From positions 1,061,501 to 1,125,500 of the forward strand of contig JASFXZ010000020.1 in the NCBI GenBank assembly GCA_032209605.1: DNA of 64,000 nt. Reading direction: 5' to 3'. Position numbers and translations under genes: made by a program. Source of the stretch: Mactromeris polynyma. Its lineage: Eukaryota; Mollusca; Bivalvia; Venerida; Mactridae. The notes below the pieces were generated by a model, which saw only the letters and a program-made list of their open reading frames with translations, made no database searches and had not been told where the DNA came from. This document shows positions 44,903 through 56,555 of this stretch, piece by piece. Each line of letters starts with the position of its first letter. Position 1 is the stretch's first letter.

Positions 44903-46888
44903 CACCGTTACAACACGAATAGAGAATACTTGCTTATACTACACACACCGTTACAACACGAATAGAGAATACTTGCTTATACTACACACACAGTTACAAC
45001 ACGAATAGAGAATACTTGCTTATACTACACACACCGTTACAACACGAATAGAGAATACTTGCTTATACTACACACACCGTTACAACACGAATAGAGAATA
45101 CTTGCTTATACTACACACACAGTTACAACACGAATAGAGAATACTTGCTTATACTACACACACCGTTACAACACGAATAGAGAATACTTGCTTATACTAC
45201 ACACACAGTTACAACACGAATAGAGAATACTCCATTATACTACACACACCGTTACAACACGAATAGAGAATACTTGCTTATACTACACACACCGTTACAA
45301 CACGAATAGAGAATACTTGCTTATACTACACACACCGTTACAACACGAATAGAGAATACTTGCTTATACTACACACACCGTTACAACACGAATAGAGAAT
45401 ACTTGCTTATACTACACACACCGTTACAACACGAATAGAGAATACTTGCTTATACTTCACACACAGTTACAACACGAATAGAGAATACTTGCTTATACTA
45501 CACACACAGTTACAACACGAATAGAGAATACTTGCTTATACTTCACACACAGTTACAACACGAATAGAGAATACTTGCTTATACTACACACACAGTTACA
45601 ACACGAATAGAGAATACTTGCTTATACTTCACACACAGTTACAACACGCATAGAGAATACTTGCTTATACTTCACACACAGTTACAACACGAATAGAGAA
45701 TACTTGCTTATACTACACACACAGTTACAACACGAATAGAGAATACTTGCTTATACTTCACACACAGTTACAACACGAATAGAGAATACTTGCTTATACT
45801 ACACACACCGTTACAACACGAATAGAGAATACTTGCTTATACTTCACACACAGTTACAACACGAATAGAGAATACTTGCTTATACTTCACACACCGTTAC
45901 AACACGAATAGAGAATACTTGCTTATACTTCACACACAGTTACAACACGAATAGAGAATACTTGCTTATACTTCACACACAGTTACAACACGAATAGAGA
46001 ATACTTGCTTATACTTCACACACAGTTACAACACGAATAGAGAATACTTGCTTATACTAACACACCGTTACAACACGAATAGAGAATACTTGCTTATACT
46101 TCACACACAGTTACAACACGAATAGAGAATACTTGCTTATACTTCACACACAGTTACAAGACGAATAGAGAATACTTGCTTATACTTCACACACAGTTAC
46201 AACACGAATAGAGAATACTTGCTTATACTACACACACCGTTACAACACGAATAGAGAATACTTGTTTATACTACACACACCGTTACAACACGAATAGAGA
46301 ATACTTGCTTATACTACACACACCGTTACAACACGAATAGAGAATACTTGCTTATACTTCACACACCGTTACAACACGAATAGAGAATACTTGCTTATAC
46401 TACACACACCGTTACAACACGAATAGAGAATACTTGCTTATACTTCACACACAGTTACAACACGAATAGAGAATACTTGCTTATACTTCACACACAGTTA
46501 CAACACGAATAGAGAATACTTGCTTATACTACACACACAGTTACAAGACGAATAGAGAATACTTGCTTATACTTCACACACCGTTACAACACGAATAGAG
46601 AATACTTGCTTATACTACACACACCGTTACAACACGAATAGAGAATACTTGCTTATACTACACACACCGTTACAACACGAATAGAGAATACTTGCTTATA
46701 CTACACACACAGTTACAACACGAATAGAGAATACTTGCTTATACTACACACACAGTTACAACACGAATAGAGAATACTTGCTTATACTTCACACACAGTT
46801 ACAACACGAATAGAGAATACTTGCTTATACTTCACACACAGTTACAACACGAATAGAGAATACTTGCTTATACTACACACACAGTTAA
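44903..46888. repeat. 43-bp minisatellite, ~46 copies (block B)
   Basis: Unit CGTTACAACACGAATAGAGA, ATACTTGCTTATACTACACA, CAC, with interspersed CTACACACACC/CTTCACACACA variants. One unit near 45228 reads CTCCATTA; one unit near 46060 is a base short. The array ends in AGTTAAGTTGTCTAAACAGA. Block A has a single diverged unit at 33475-33530 followed by AATCTGTCTAAACAGATT. Confidence 0.97.
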
Positions 46889-47240
46889 GTTGTCTAAACA
46901 GATTCCTTAGCAGAATACAATAATAGCATCATCTGCAGCCAATTGTATTAAACTGGATAACCATGCTAAAAGATAACCAAAACTCGATTTGGTTGGTTGA
47001 AACGTGTTTGACCAAGTAATGAGCCAATCAAATTGATTAAATTACAATCAACCTCAGGTTAAAGTTACACTATTTTTATACAATTGGCTACTGGGCGATT
47101 ATAATACAGACAAGACATATGGCCAATGAAAGATATGGATAGACAAACCAAAATACGTAAACGTATATTTACTGGTGCCTGACGAAGAAGCTGTGTTTTA
47201 TCTTGGACTTTGTGATTACTAAAGTAAGAGCGGAATATTG

Positions 47241-47290
47241 TTAGTAACCCAGAAAACAGTCATATATAGTTATGAGAATCCATCGCATAA
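47241..47290 (+). repeat. Single diverged unit of the 41-bp minisatellite
   Basis: TTAGTAACCCAG, CAGTCATATATAGTTATGAG and AATC match the 41-bp unit. CCTTGGTTCACAATCGATG, directly downstream, matches the exit flank of the block A array (ACTTGGTTCACAATTGACG at 36072). Confidence 0.75.
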
Positions 47291-47445
47291 ACCTTGGTTC
47301 ACAATCGATGAAATATAAATACAATCGATTTTAAATAAATAAGTTTCCATAAAACGTACGTATATACTTCCACGCTAACATGTTTCCTCGGTGCTAAACT
47401 GTCTTCATACACTAGAGTGTCTGTTGTGTCAGATTCATAGTGTGA

Positions 47446-48169
47446 AATCATCTCATGTCATTCGTTTCCTTAACATGAATGAAACGCCCGGAAGGAGAAC
47501 AAAGACTATGAAAAATATTATCTAAAATAGGAAACCTCTCTGCGGTGGTATAACCTGGTATTGTCTATATGAATGGTTCATATTTCCTTTGACATAAAAC
47601 ATAAAACAACTCTGCGGTCGGTCTTATCGAAGTTTTAATATTGTTCCCGTTTCTATTAAGGATATATAATAGCATCGATGTTGAACAAAGGTAACCTTAC
47701 GTTGTGGTACTCCCTATCAATATACTGATATCTATCCCGAGTTATCTGGTAAATTGCTCATTATTATCGTCCATTACTTTACGTGGAACGTTGATCTTCC
47801 ATATGGAGTAATTACTATTCTTTATAATGGCTGGGATGATGGCCTACATGTAGGACATATACATGCTTATTGACCGCACTTGGGTGTGATACGACAGTTA
47901 AGTGCAAGGTATGTGTGCCGTACAACAGGAAGCACATTCCGTCCTCCGTATATTTACTGACAGTTCCGAGCAATCGGATCACCGTGGCTTGGTTCTTAGC
48001 TCACCTAAGCACGAAGTGTAAACTTAAAAAATGTTCTTGTCCAAAACAATAAGGCCTACATCACAATTGCGGAGATGTTACAAGTGAGACTGAGTGCCAT
48101 CTTAATATCTTAAATGTCATATTGACATGTCCTGAAGTCATGTGCCATTCCATATAGTTTTGTTTTAGT
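47446..48169. other. No feature recognised
   Basis: AT-rich spacer after block B. Confidence 0.4.
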
Positions 48170-48430
48170 TGGTTGATATGGGCGTTCCCTGCCATTTTCA
48201 AGTCCTGGTTGTTTCTGTCTTTCACATCCATTAATTCCCCTGTTTGTCCTCTTTGATTCTCCTAGTTATCCCTTAATGTTGGCCAGGTAATTCATTGCGC
48301 CCTTGTTCCATTGAGCCTCATCAAATGCCTTATGTTTTATGGATTGTTGTTTTCCCGGAGGTCTGTGTGGAGAAGCACTTATGTTAGTGGCGTTCTCTGT
48401 AGCAACTTATTCCTTCTCTTTTGTTATGTG
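48170..48430 (-). mobile_element. E1 element, near-complete unexpanded copy
   Basis: Minus strand from the head (inverse: AGCAACTTATTCC near 48400) through AACAACAATCCATAAAACAT, one unit and CAAGGGCGCAATGAATTACC, to the GGGGAATTAATGGATG region. Confidence 0.75.
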
Positions 48431-48639
48431 TTCCATCTCCTTTCCTATTGTCTGGACCTGTCTAGGAAATATCAATTTTTTGAATGTGGCCATCCCTGCT
48501 ATACATCGTTTTGCTTGTACATATATAAGCATCAACATCGACTATTTCCTTGTCTTTCTTTATCTAGCATTGGTGTATAATCTATTGCAGGTATCTTTCT
48601 TAGTACAGTCCGTTTATATTTACTTTAGAACGGTAATAA

Positions 48640-48715
48640 AAGTTAAGTTGCTACAGGGAACGTCACATACGTAAGGCAATGCCTCCCCACACAGACCCCA
48701 GGGGAATGGAAGCCA
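48640..48715 (+). mobile_element. E1 head fragment, inverted relative to 48170-48430
   Basis: AAGTTGCTACAGGGAACGTC, ACATACGTAAGGCAATGCCT, CCCCACACAGACC. With the preceding copy it forms a head-to-head pair ~210 bp apart. Confidence 0.75.
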
Positions 48716-48892
48716 CTTATATTTCATGCACCATTGCAAACGCTTACGAAGAAAGAACTGATAAGAAATTGAAAAGTTCCTTCTGATTTAAAGAAATTTC
48801 AGCGCTCCAGAAACCTGTCAGGGCATGGGTTAGTTTTTTCAGGTAGTTTGGATATCGGCAGAGTCGTTCAATTACACACAATGGCATATTAA

Positions 48893-49256
48893 CATTCGAA
48901 AAACCTCGGCCAACGACGTCCAGTGCCTCGGATGTTTGTAAGGCACTACTTTCGGAAATACCATTCGAATATCATGTAAACAATATGGTCGCGTGAACGC
49001 TGGAGTGCTGATGAAACGGGATTATAATCAAATATTTAAGCTATGTGAAGACTAAAATATGTGAGTTTTTAACTAGAAATGACAACGATAGTCCATTTCT
49101 TATGTAAATTTATCGAAGTTATTGAAGTTTAATCCGAGAACTATTTTTTGACCGCACAAATTGTTGAGTTTTGCCACATAATGCTCCTCCTGACATACAC
49201 TAGAGGATGGTCGTAGAGTAACGGATTGGTACGTAAATATCCGAGAGCTGTCGAGA
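48893..49256 (+). repeat. Dispersed repeat R3, copy 2, with a single 53-bp unit
   Basis: Matches 15431-15806 along its whole length and ends in one diverged 53-bp unit (49204-49256: GATGGTCGTAGAGTAACGGA, TATCCGAGAGCTGTCGAGAA). No array follows. Confidence 0.85.
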
Positions 49257-51003
49257 ATGGCATATTAAATCGTTTCAAACGAGATTTCTTGGTATTGGTC
49301 TCCCGTATTTATTAAATCCTATCAGCATAATATTTCATAAAATAAGATACATAGTGATTTTAAATCATAATTTACTTGTACCGTTTTGTACCGATATATA
49401 GTTTTTAATACAATTCAGTCTACTAAGTAAGTTTATATTGCCAACAAAAGCACTGAATAACACGAAAATATGCAATACAAATATGAACCTGATCAAATTG
49501 ACGTTGAATGCAAATGTGAACATTAAGAAATATATTGTAACGTCTACAAACAGTAGTTTATTGGCATATAGAACATATTAACATATTAACAACGACGTAA
49601 TGTATTTCTGACAGACATTGCTCAAGATCTGTCGCACAAGACTGATGTGCTTTTTTTATGCGACATTTTCCTCTTGACTTCTTCATTTCCTTTTTGAGAC
49701 GCTTTAGAGTCTCATTGCTATCATCGCCAACCGGATGGACTACTCGAATTACCGCCATATTCTTCTTCTCACGAAAGTAGTACATGTTAAGTCCTCTGAT
49801 TTTATTATAGATTTGATGAGTAAAATGGCTGATTTGTTAGGGATATATCAATTGTGGAATGGCGGGAGTCTTGATATAAACGGCTTTTCTGGATCATTTG
49901 TGTCTTTTTTTGCGAATGAGTTTACCCGAATAGTCGCGTATTAATTTCTAATACGATAATACGGAAAATGTACAGTCTTGCCTTGGAAGCGCCTCAAAGG
50001 ACCTTCAGTCCTTTGATTAGTTGTTGGTCAGTCAAATGTATCACCGTGGCAACCGTCGGTATTTATTTGTATTTACCACCGACTACGTGTGATAAGAAAC
50101 ACCATTTATTTTTATTGAAAATATACGTGTTGAAATAAGTGCTAGAGTCGGTACTAGCGCACGATTATTGAAGTTCCCATAGTCATGTGATTTTGGTCAA
50201 TTATTCTACTATTCGTCGCCTTATTTCTAGAACCCCATAACTCAATTTTTGGAGGTTTGAGTATTTGGTATCATTGAAACCGTCTTTCCAAGCTCTTTCT
50301 ATCTGTACTACCTATATTGTTCTGGTGAGCACATAACTGAAATAAAATGCAATTCCATAACCCCGTATGTAACTACAGGAGGGTAAAACTTTAAAGTTGT
50401 TTTTCTCAAAAAGATGAAAAACATGTTATTGGGTTCTGGAAATATCGCGATGTGTTGCTTCAATCATTAACAATATCGACTGACAGGTCAAATAAAAAAT
50501 AAAACAAATACACTTTTTCTCGAATGAATGGAGAAAGTGTAGTATTAGAGGGCCAAATCTCATTACAACGAGAATCAATGATCCGAAAGCTCGTACTGGC
50601 GTCATTAGTATAAGTATAATTTCAGTACAAGTAAACAGGCAGTCTGAACATACTCCTACATTTGTTTTCAAAATGTCTGCAGTAAATGCCGTAAATACCG
50701 TATTTTTTCCGTGGACGATGGGCACGGTGTGTATGGTATACGATTGAATGTGACAACTTCAATAAATATAATTATCTCGTGATGGCGTGGAATGACGAGA
50801 CTGGTTTAGCATTTGATTTCTCAAAGCTCGATTCAATTTATCTTTAAATGCTACATTGATTTCTTTTTAAACTTCTACACATGAATAAAGAAACGATAAT
50901 ACATACTGCAAAGAAGTTTGATGGTGTAAACATTTTGTATTATTAGTTTCCAAATTCAGACACGTTTTGGTTCCCACCAATACATAATTCCGACATCTAC
51001 AAT
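49257..51003. other. No gene recognised
   Basis: AT-rich sequence. A Lys-rich 75-codon reverse frame (49558-49785) and a 99-codon reverse frame (50426-50725) have no recognised domains. Confidence 0.4.
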
Positions 51004-51291
51004 ATTTACCTCCCTTGTTCTTTAATGTCCACCATTTTGATAGACAAAACTGATTAGCCCTTATAGGAGTAATTTCCAAATATGTGATAATTGAAAAAAT
51101 ACCAAGTAATTGCATGTGACAGCCACGTTTTCTTCAACTTACTGAGCCAAGTGCCCACATGAGCATATATAATGAATAAGTTATGTTTTATAAATCGGAT
51201 TAGTTCATCATCGTTTACATTACATTCCCCATAAACTGTAAGGAAATTTGCCTATCAAAATGGTCGACAATTCAGAACAAGGGAGGCAAAT
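51004..51291. mobile_element. Long-TIR element, copy 2
   Basis: ATTTACCTCCCTTGTTCTTT to CAGAACAAGGGAGGCAAAT, with ~45-bp inverted arms, ~288 bp. The interior parallels 40983-41257 (GAGCCAAGTGCCCACATGAG). Confidence 0.85.
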
Positions 51292-51844
51292 CTTTTAGAT
51301 GAGAGAACTAGTATGTATTTACCGAATATGGGTAAAACTGTGAAGGCTGGAAACCAAATTTGAACGTTTCCAGCTACAAATCAATGTACACTCGCCGCGA
51401 AATGGTACATGTACATTTTAGTACGAAAATGCACCAGCCCGAAGATAACACTGTGAAATTACGCAAACATTTTATACTAAGCACCATTATTAACGCAAGT
51501 GGATGCACTTGTCACATTGTTAGGCCAATGCTCCGTATTTCGTTATTTCGGAACGACTTGACCTTATTCTGTTACTGTTTACGCTATATGCCAGCTTTTG
51601 TTGGCAAACGTAAGTCGCCCCTGTCTTCATTTCAGATATGAAACATATTCATGCCTTGAGTTCCAGTAAGTAGATTGTCCATCAAACGTCCAACGTTTGA
51701 CATTCCCATCATATCGAGTTCATATATATTACCCACATGAAGAGTGCTTAATCGGTGATAACGATTGAATTACGTGTCGCTGTCAGTACAGTAGTACATT
51801 AATAAAAGAAATGTTAAAGAGATGAAGCATTTATCATTTATCTA

Positions 51845-52110
51845 AATTAAACCCCTGTCACACTAGGGCCGCGTCCAAGAAAAATCCAGAACGCCGATCT
51901 GCGCGCAGTGAATTCGCAAGCATCGCTGCGGCAACACAGTAGCATCGCCAGTGAACGCGGTGGGATCGCATAGAACGCCGAGCGACGGCGCGCACTTTGA
52001 GCATGCCCAAAACAAACGCCGTCGCTCGGCGTTCTGATAAGAGCGCAGTGGAGTGAGGTCGCCGTAGCAGCGCAGTTAGGTCTCCTACAACGCCACAGGA
52101 TCGCCGCGGG
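51845..52110. repeat. GC-rich dispersed segment with a perfect 18-bp hairpin
   Basis: An abrupt GC-rich island in AT-rich DNA beginning CCCCTGTCACACTAGGGCCG. It holds GAACGCCGAGCGACGGCG (51973-51990) and its exact inverse (52017-52034) around a 26-nt loop. Probably a degraded DNA-transposon derivative; no matching right end was found. Confidence 0.65.
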
Positions 52111-54265
52111 TATCGTTTAACGTTACGTTATAAACTATGCTCCTTATGTCCATTTGTCATACAGCAAGCCATCATTAAATAGTACGATCTAGTTTGTTTA
52201 AAATTATCTGCAAACAGTTGTTATCTTAATTATATTGTTGCTATGTTGTGCTGTCCTGATAAGTTTCATAAGTATGTTTTTGAGTTCGTTTATGATGTAT
52301 TGTTGTTTAATATTCATGTACAAACCCAATTCTTTATCGGCTTTCATTATCGATGTATCCATTATTTTGGGTTTAGGGTGAGAAGGTTGTTTAAATCATG
52401 TGATATCATTTTAACTCACTGTAAATAGGTTGTATACAGCACCCCTATAATCGATATTTTGGTAAATACAAAAACCAATATACGTAGATGGGTGAGAAAT
52501 GTGCAGAGATATTTCAACTAATCACCAGATTGAAACTTGCTTCAGCAAGCATTATCCTGTAGACAAAGTAGATACAGACGCAGACAAAAGCTGTCGACTA
52601 TTAATGCCAAATACGTATGAAACATTGATGGTATGATCGAATAGTTTTCACGTGTCTTTATAATTGCAATGTAAGGCTCGTCAAATCTGTCATTTTGTTA
52701 CACTATTCAATAACATAACCATAGAAGTCAAGCAGACTAAGACGCAAATCATAAAACTCGGTAAATGTTACAAAATGAAATAAAATATTGTATTTTCAAA
52801 ATGTGACTTTTTACGTCTACTTTGTAGAATAATAATATTATAAATAAATAATATTAAAAATGACAATTTACTTTCCAAGTTGGCTGAATGAAAAATGATG
52901 CAATCGTATGCTTCCTTTTTCCAAAGCTATTCTCAACAAAGCTTCACTTGAAGTAGTGTCTAAAGAAGCGTGGCACGAGAAGCATGGGACAATTAATTTA
53001 TATTCAGAAAGGATTAACTCCAACATGCTAGATACAATTTAGACAAATACCGCAAAGTGGAATCCAAGTATATTTTATTGTTTTGCGACATGATTTTGTT
53101 GCATGCATTAAGATGCTTAAAGGTGATTGGAAGTCCCATGTATGGTCGTAAATACAACTTTGTTTCAAAACATCCGCGTTCTCTAGAATATATTAATATT
53201 AAATTATAGCCTAAAATCTATTTATTCACGGATTAAAATTCAATACAAACCGTATTGATGCAAATAGCAGTAATTTCTAATTTGTCCAACAGTATTGTTG
53301 GTGTAATTGCTTTCATCAGCTGATGTTTCCGATTGCCTCCGGATATTTTTGACGTCTCATTACGTGATCACTATTTCGCGACCGGAAACTAACGGAAACA
53401 CATCGGCAATTTATGGAAAGTGCTACGAGGGCAAACATATTTTGTCACCAACTTTCGTCTTACACCGGCACTGTTTTCGAAGGCAATACTGAAATTACTG
53501 ATCAGTCTCTTAAAGTAGTTGTGAACAAGTATATTTCTCAAATATTCGGATTAAAAGGCGAAAAGGGACCTCTATTGACGGGAGGTTCTTCCTCGTTGAT
53601 ATCAATTGCAGAAAAAAAAGTATGGGGCAATAATTTAAAATAATATATATATATACATCATATAAATATACAAATAATAAAAGTATGTTAGTTTGAATAT
53701 TTGAACGAAAGATTTACGGGCGTCAGACTTGGTTTCAGATATTTTAGACATATTGGCACAACATTGGTAAGATTAACATCCACGTGTTGACGTCTGCGTT
53801 CCCACGTTGTAAATCAGTCAGATTGTAACATCTGTCCATGCTTATATGTTGCTGTCTGCCAGAACTATCTGCCAGTGTGCAGACATACACCATTAATAAT
53901 ATATTGCGCCAAAGTTCATTAAAATTACAATTTGATGGGTCGATCCATTGTTTCAGGTGTATACATCTGTATTGTTGCTTGTAATAGATCATGTAATCTT
54001 TCCTGACAGTGGCAAAAAGAGACCTGGATGCCGTTATTGCGTTCTTTGAATGGTGTAAGACATCTCACGAATAATCATGTCTAGATAAAACAAGATACCA
54101 TAGAAATACCAAAAGCAAACTGTAGGATTATTCGAGGATTGAACAAAATTGCAAATATTTTTTTTATCATTTTTGTTATGTAATCAACATATACTTTTGC
54201 GCAAAACCAATACTATACCAGATACAGTGTCGTACTGTAAACCAGTCATTGCGATGTATTTCATA
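52111..54265. other. Mostly featureless AT-rich spacer
   Basis: Nothing recognised apart from the weak reading frame at 53413. The short forward frames at 52243 and 53307 look random. Confidence 0.4.
53413..53643 (+). CDS. Possible short reading frame or terminal exon, unrecognised
   Basis: A 76-codon frame ending at TAA near 53643. Composition is more balanced than most short frames here, with a mixed hydrophilic stretch (residues ~22-40) and a Gly/Ser-rich end (GEKGPLLTGGSSS). No domain recognised, no signal peptide and no paralogue in the window. It could equally be chance; the frame is listed because it is the best of the unexplained short frames. Confidence 0.15.
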   Translation: MESATRANIFCHQLSSYTGTVFEGNTEITDQSLKVVVNKYISQIFGLKGEKGPLLTGGSSSLISIAEKKVWGNNLK

Positions 54266-54480
54266 GTCCGCTCGGCTAGCTGAGTTGGTAGAGGGCTAGA
54301 GTGTCACCTGGTAGATCAGGGTTCGATACCCAGTTGGGCAGATGAAGTTCCTCCGTGACACTGGCTAAAGTCATGTCCTCCACGTGTGGAGAAGTTGTCA
54401 GTTGCTGACTGAAGAGCAAGTTAGTACTGGTTGATAATTAATTCCAAGAAAACTGATTTAGTCAACAGGCTGTCGTATAT
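54266..54480 (+). mobile_element. tRNA-derived SINE (second family), copy 2
   Basis: Head A box TAGCTGAGTTGGTAGAGGG and B box GGTTCGATACCC, then GTTGGGCAGATGAAGTTCCT and TCATGTCCTCCACGTGTGGA, colinear with 44301-44540. The 3' end runs into the 35-bp array. Confidence 0.8.
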
Positions 54481-54625
54481 AGCGGAACTGATTCAGTCAA
54501 CAGGCTGTCGTATATAGCGGAACTGATTCAGTCAACAGGCTGTCGTATATAGCGGAACTGATTCAGTCAACAGGCTGTCGTATATAGCGGAACTGATTTA
54601 GTCAACAGGCTGTCGTATATAGCGC
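54451..54625. repeat. 35-bp minisatellite at a SINE 3' end, 5 copies
   Basis: Unit AACTGATTCAGTCAACAGGC, TGTCGTATATAGCGG. The first and last units have ATTTAG for ATTCAG. It is an expansion of the last segment of the SINE, which is single in the 44301 copy. Confidence 0.93.
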
Positions 54626-55211
54626 AACATTTGGTGAAAATCGGCATAAAACATGATGAAAATCAACAAATAAACGGGAATATTCTCCCGGAATAACGAG
54701 AGTTGATTGTTATATTATATAATGTATCGAACAATTCTAGCACGGTTTTCTTTCTTATACATTTGTATAACGCAAAACATATACATATCTGATATATATA
54801 TCGTTTAATACACTACTTCTTCCCCTTGACAATTGTAAATATATTCTGATTTCATCGCTGATACATCACTACAGCAATATTGAAGATACAGCTAACTGAG
54901 TATTGTGTTATTGTAAGTACATTCAACTGATTTTGTGATAACAGTTTAATCACTAGAATAATCCTAAGTGTAAATAGTTACCTGCTGTTATTATAGAAAT
55001 ACAAAAGACCTCAATTGAAAACGACAAAAACACTCTCTGATACTAGATCATGACCGCTAGTGCCATCTGTTAGTATTGAGGCAAACGCACTTCGCTATAT
55101 CACTGTTTAATCTGGAATAATTCACATAAAATGACATAATTTGCGATATCGAGATCGGATTTTCACGGAATCCGGTTAGTGCCACATTTGATGTCGTGTG
55201 TCGCGCTTGGA
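54626..55211. other. No feature recognised
   Basis: AT-rich spacer. Confidence 0.4.
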
Positions 55212-55595
55212 CCGTGACACACGATATACGAAGCGACACACGACACATGACATACGATGCAACACGATATACGAGGCGACACACGACAGGAAAAGCACAC
55301 ACGACATGCGAAGCGACACACGACATACGAAGCCACACACGACATACAAAGCGACACACGACATACGACGCGACACACGACAGCCGAAGTGACACACGAC
55401 ATACGTGGCGACACACGAGATGCAAAGCGACACACGACATACGAAGCGACACACGACATACGTGGCGACACACGAGATGCAAAGCGACGCACGACATACG
55501 AAGCGACACACGACATACGTGGCGACACACGAGATGCAAAGCGACGCACGACATACGAAGCGACACACGACGCACGACATGCGAAGCGACACAAG
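55212..55595. repeat. 19-bp minisatellite with 57-bp higher-order unit, ~20 copies
   Basis: Basic unit GCGACACACGACATACGAA. From about 55390 the units cycle in threes (ACATACGTG, GAGATGCAAA, ACATACGAA), giving a 57-bp higher-order repeat about three times. Both strands are largely open, so several overlapping frames run through it; not genes. Confidence 0.95.
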
Positions 55596-56200
55596 ATATG
55601 ACTCTCGACATGCCATGCATACTAATGCTTAGCAAGTTGTTCATGTTAGCTTTAAGACTAACATGAATGTTTAGAACACCCAGAGTGTTTTAGTGCAATG
55701 TATAGTTTGTCTTTCGTACTGATATAAATGCCATACACATCAATGAGCGCATGAGAGATTGGACAGGAAAAATGTTAAGGTACACATTATCACAATGTTG
55801 CAGCAAACCTTATATGAATACCACAATATTGTGAAGACATCAATATATCATCAATGTTGACCTCATTTACTTCAGAATCTTTCGAAATTGCTCCCAATCA
55901 GAAGATTTGAGAAACGTGAAAGTAAAAAAAGCAGTGTACATATATCAGACGAAATGACAAAAGAAGGCAAAAATGTAACTGATTGGATTGGCTAAATCTG
56001 TCGACGTTTGACGTAACTATTCAATATTAGTGTATATATGTAATTTTCTTGCTGAGAATTACGTCTTTGAAAGGGATGGACTGTTACATAACCGGTGTTG
56101 TCAGTTGTAACCCGGAATTTTATAATTAGTCTGGTAACCTCTAATGTCTTTATGTCGACAGAGCGATGTATCAAACAGTAAAATAATTTATAAGCCTTTA
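55596..56200. other. No feature recognised
   Basis: AT-rich spacer. Confidence 0.4.
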
Positions 56201-56300
56201 GATTGGCGAGTGCAAAACTAAGCGGGTTTTTCAATGTTATTAAATTGGCGCGGTCTAGAATTGGCGAAACAGCACTATCCGCCAAAGTTCAACATCGCCA
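56201..56300. repeat. Short dispersed repeat shared with 6021-6130
   Basis: TTGGCGCGGTCTAGAATTGG and ACTATCCGCCAAAGTTCAAC align with the 6-kb segment in the same orientation. Confidence 0.5.
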
Positions 56301-56320
56301 ATATAAGAGTATTAATGGAA

Positions 56321-56555
56321 CAAGAAATATCTTGAACAAAGATGATCGGCGATATTTGAAGGTTCAGATTTGTTGTGAAACATACACAAATGCCGAGATG
56401 TTACGATTGCTGGTCACTTTAGATCCAAGGTTAACCAAACCGCGTCAAGGTTACACAGGTTGTTCGGTGGAAGAGACATTGCCTTGGTGGTTAACGTAAG
56501 ATTATATTGGTTTACACAACACTGATATGCAAAACCATTTTAGTACGACTGCGCC
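56321..56555 (+). repeat. Dispersed repeat R5, copy 3
   Basis: AAATATCTTGAACAAAGATG, TTTGAAGGTTCAGATTTGTT, ATGCCGAGATGTTACGATTG, CTGGTCAC match copy 1; the right half matches copy 2. Confidence 0.65.

Larger units (their letters stand above)
38640..47445. repeat. Segmental duplication block B
   Basis: Colinear with block A. Block-specific additions are several E1 insertions, the 40983-41257 inverted-repeat element, R5, a SINE (44301) and the 43-bp array. Missing relative to A: the 12-bp array, CRE-MITE copy 7, the TTCGAAT MITE and the 41-bp array. Confidence 0.8.

Noticed and set aside
49558..49785. Lys-rich 75-codon reverse frame
   Set aside because: Looks coding-like in the middle, but I recognise no family, it has no paralogue in the window and lies in AT-rich spacer.
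50426..50725. 99-codon reverse frame with hydrophobic stretches
   Set aside because: No domain, no signal of splicing or conservation; the amino-acid mix is typical of AT-rich random frames.
55163..55666. Arg/His-rich frames near 55.2-55.7 kb
   Set aside because: Generated by the 19-bp array; multiple frames on both strands are open simultaneously.
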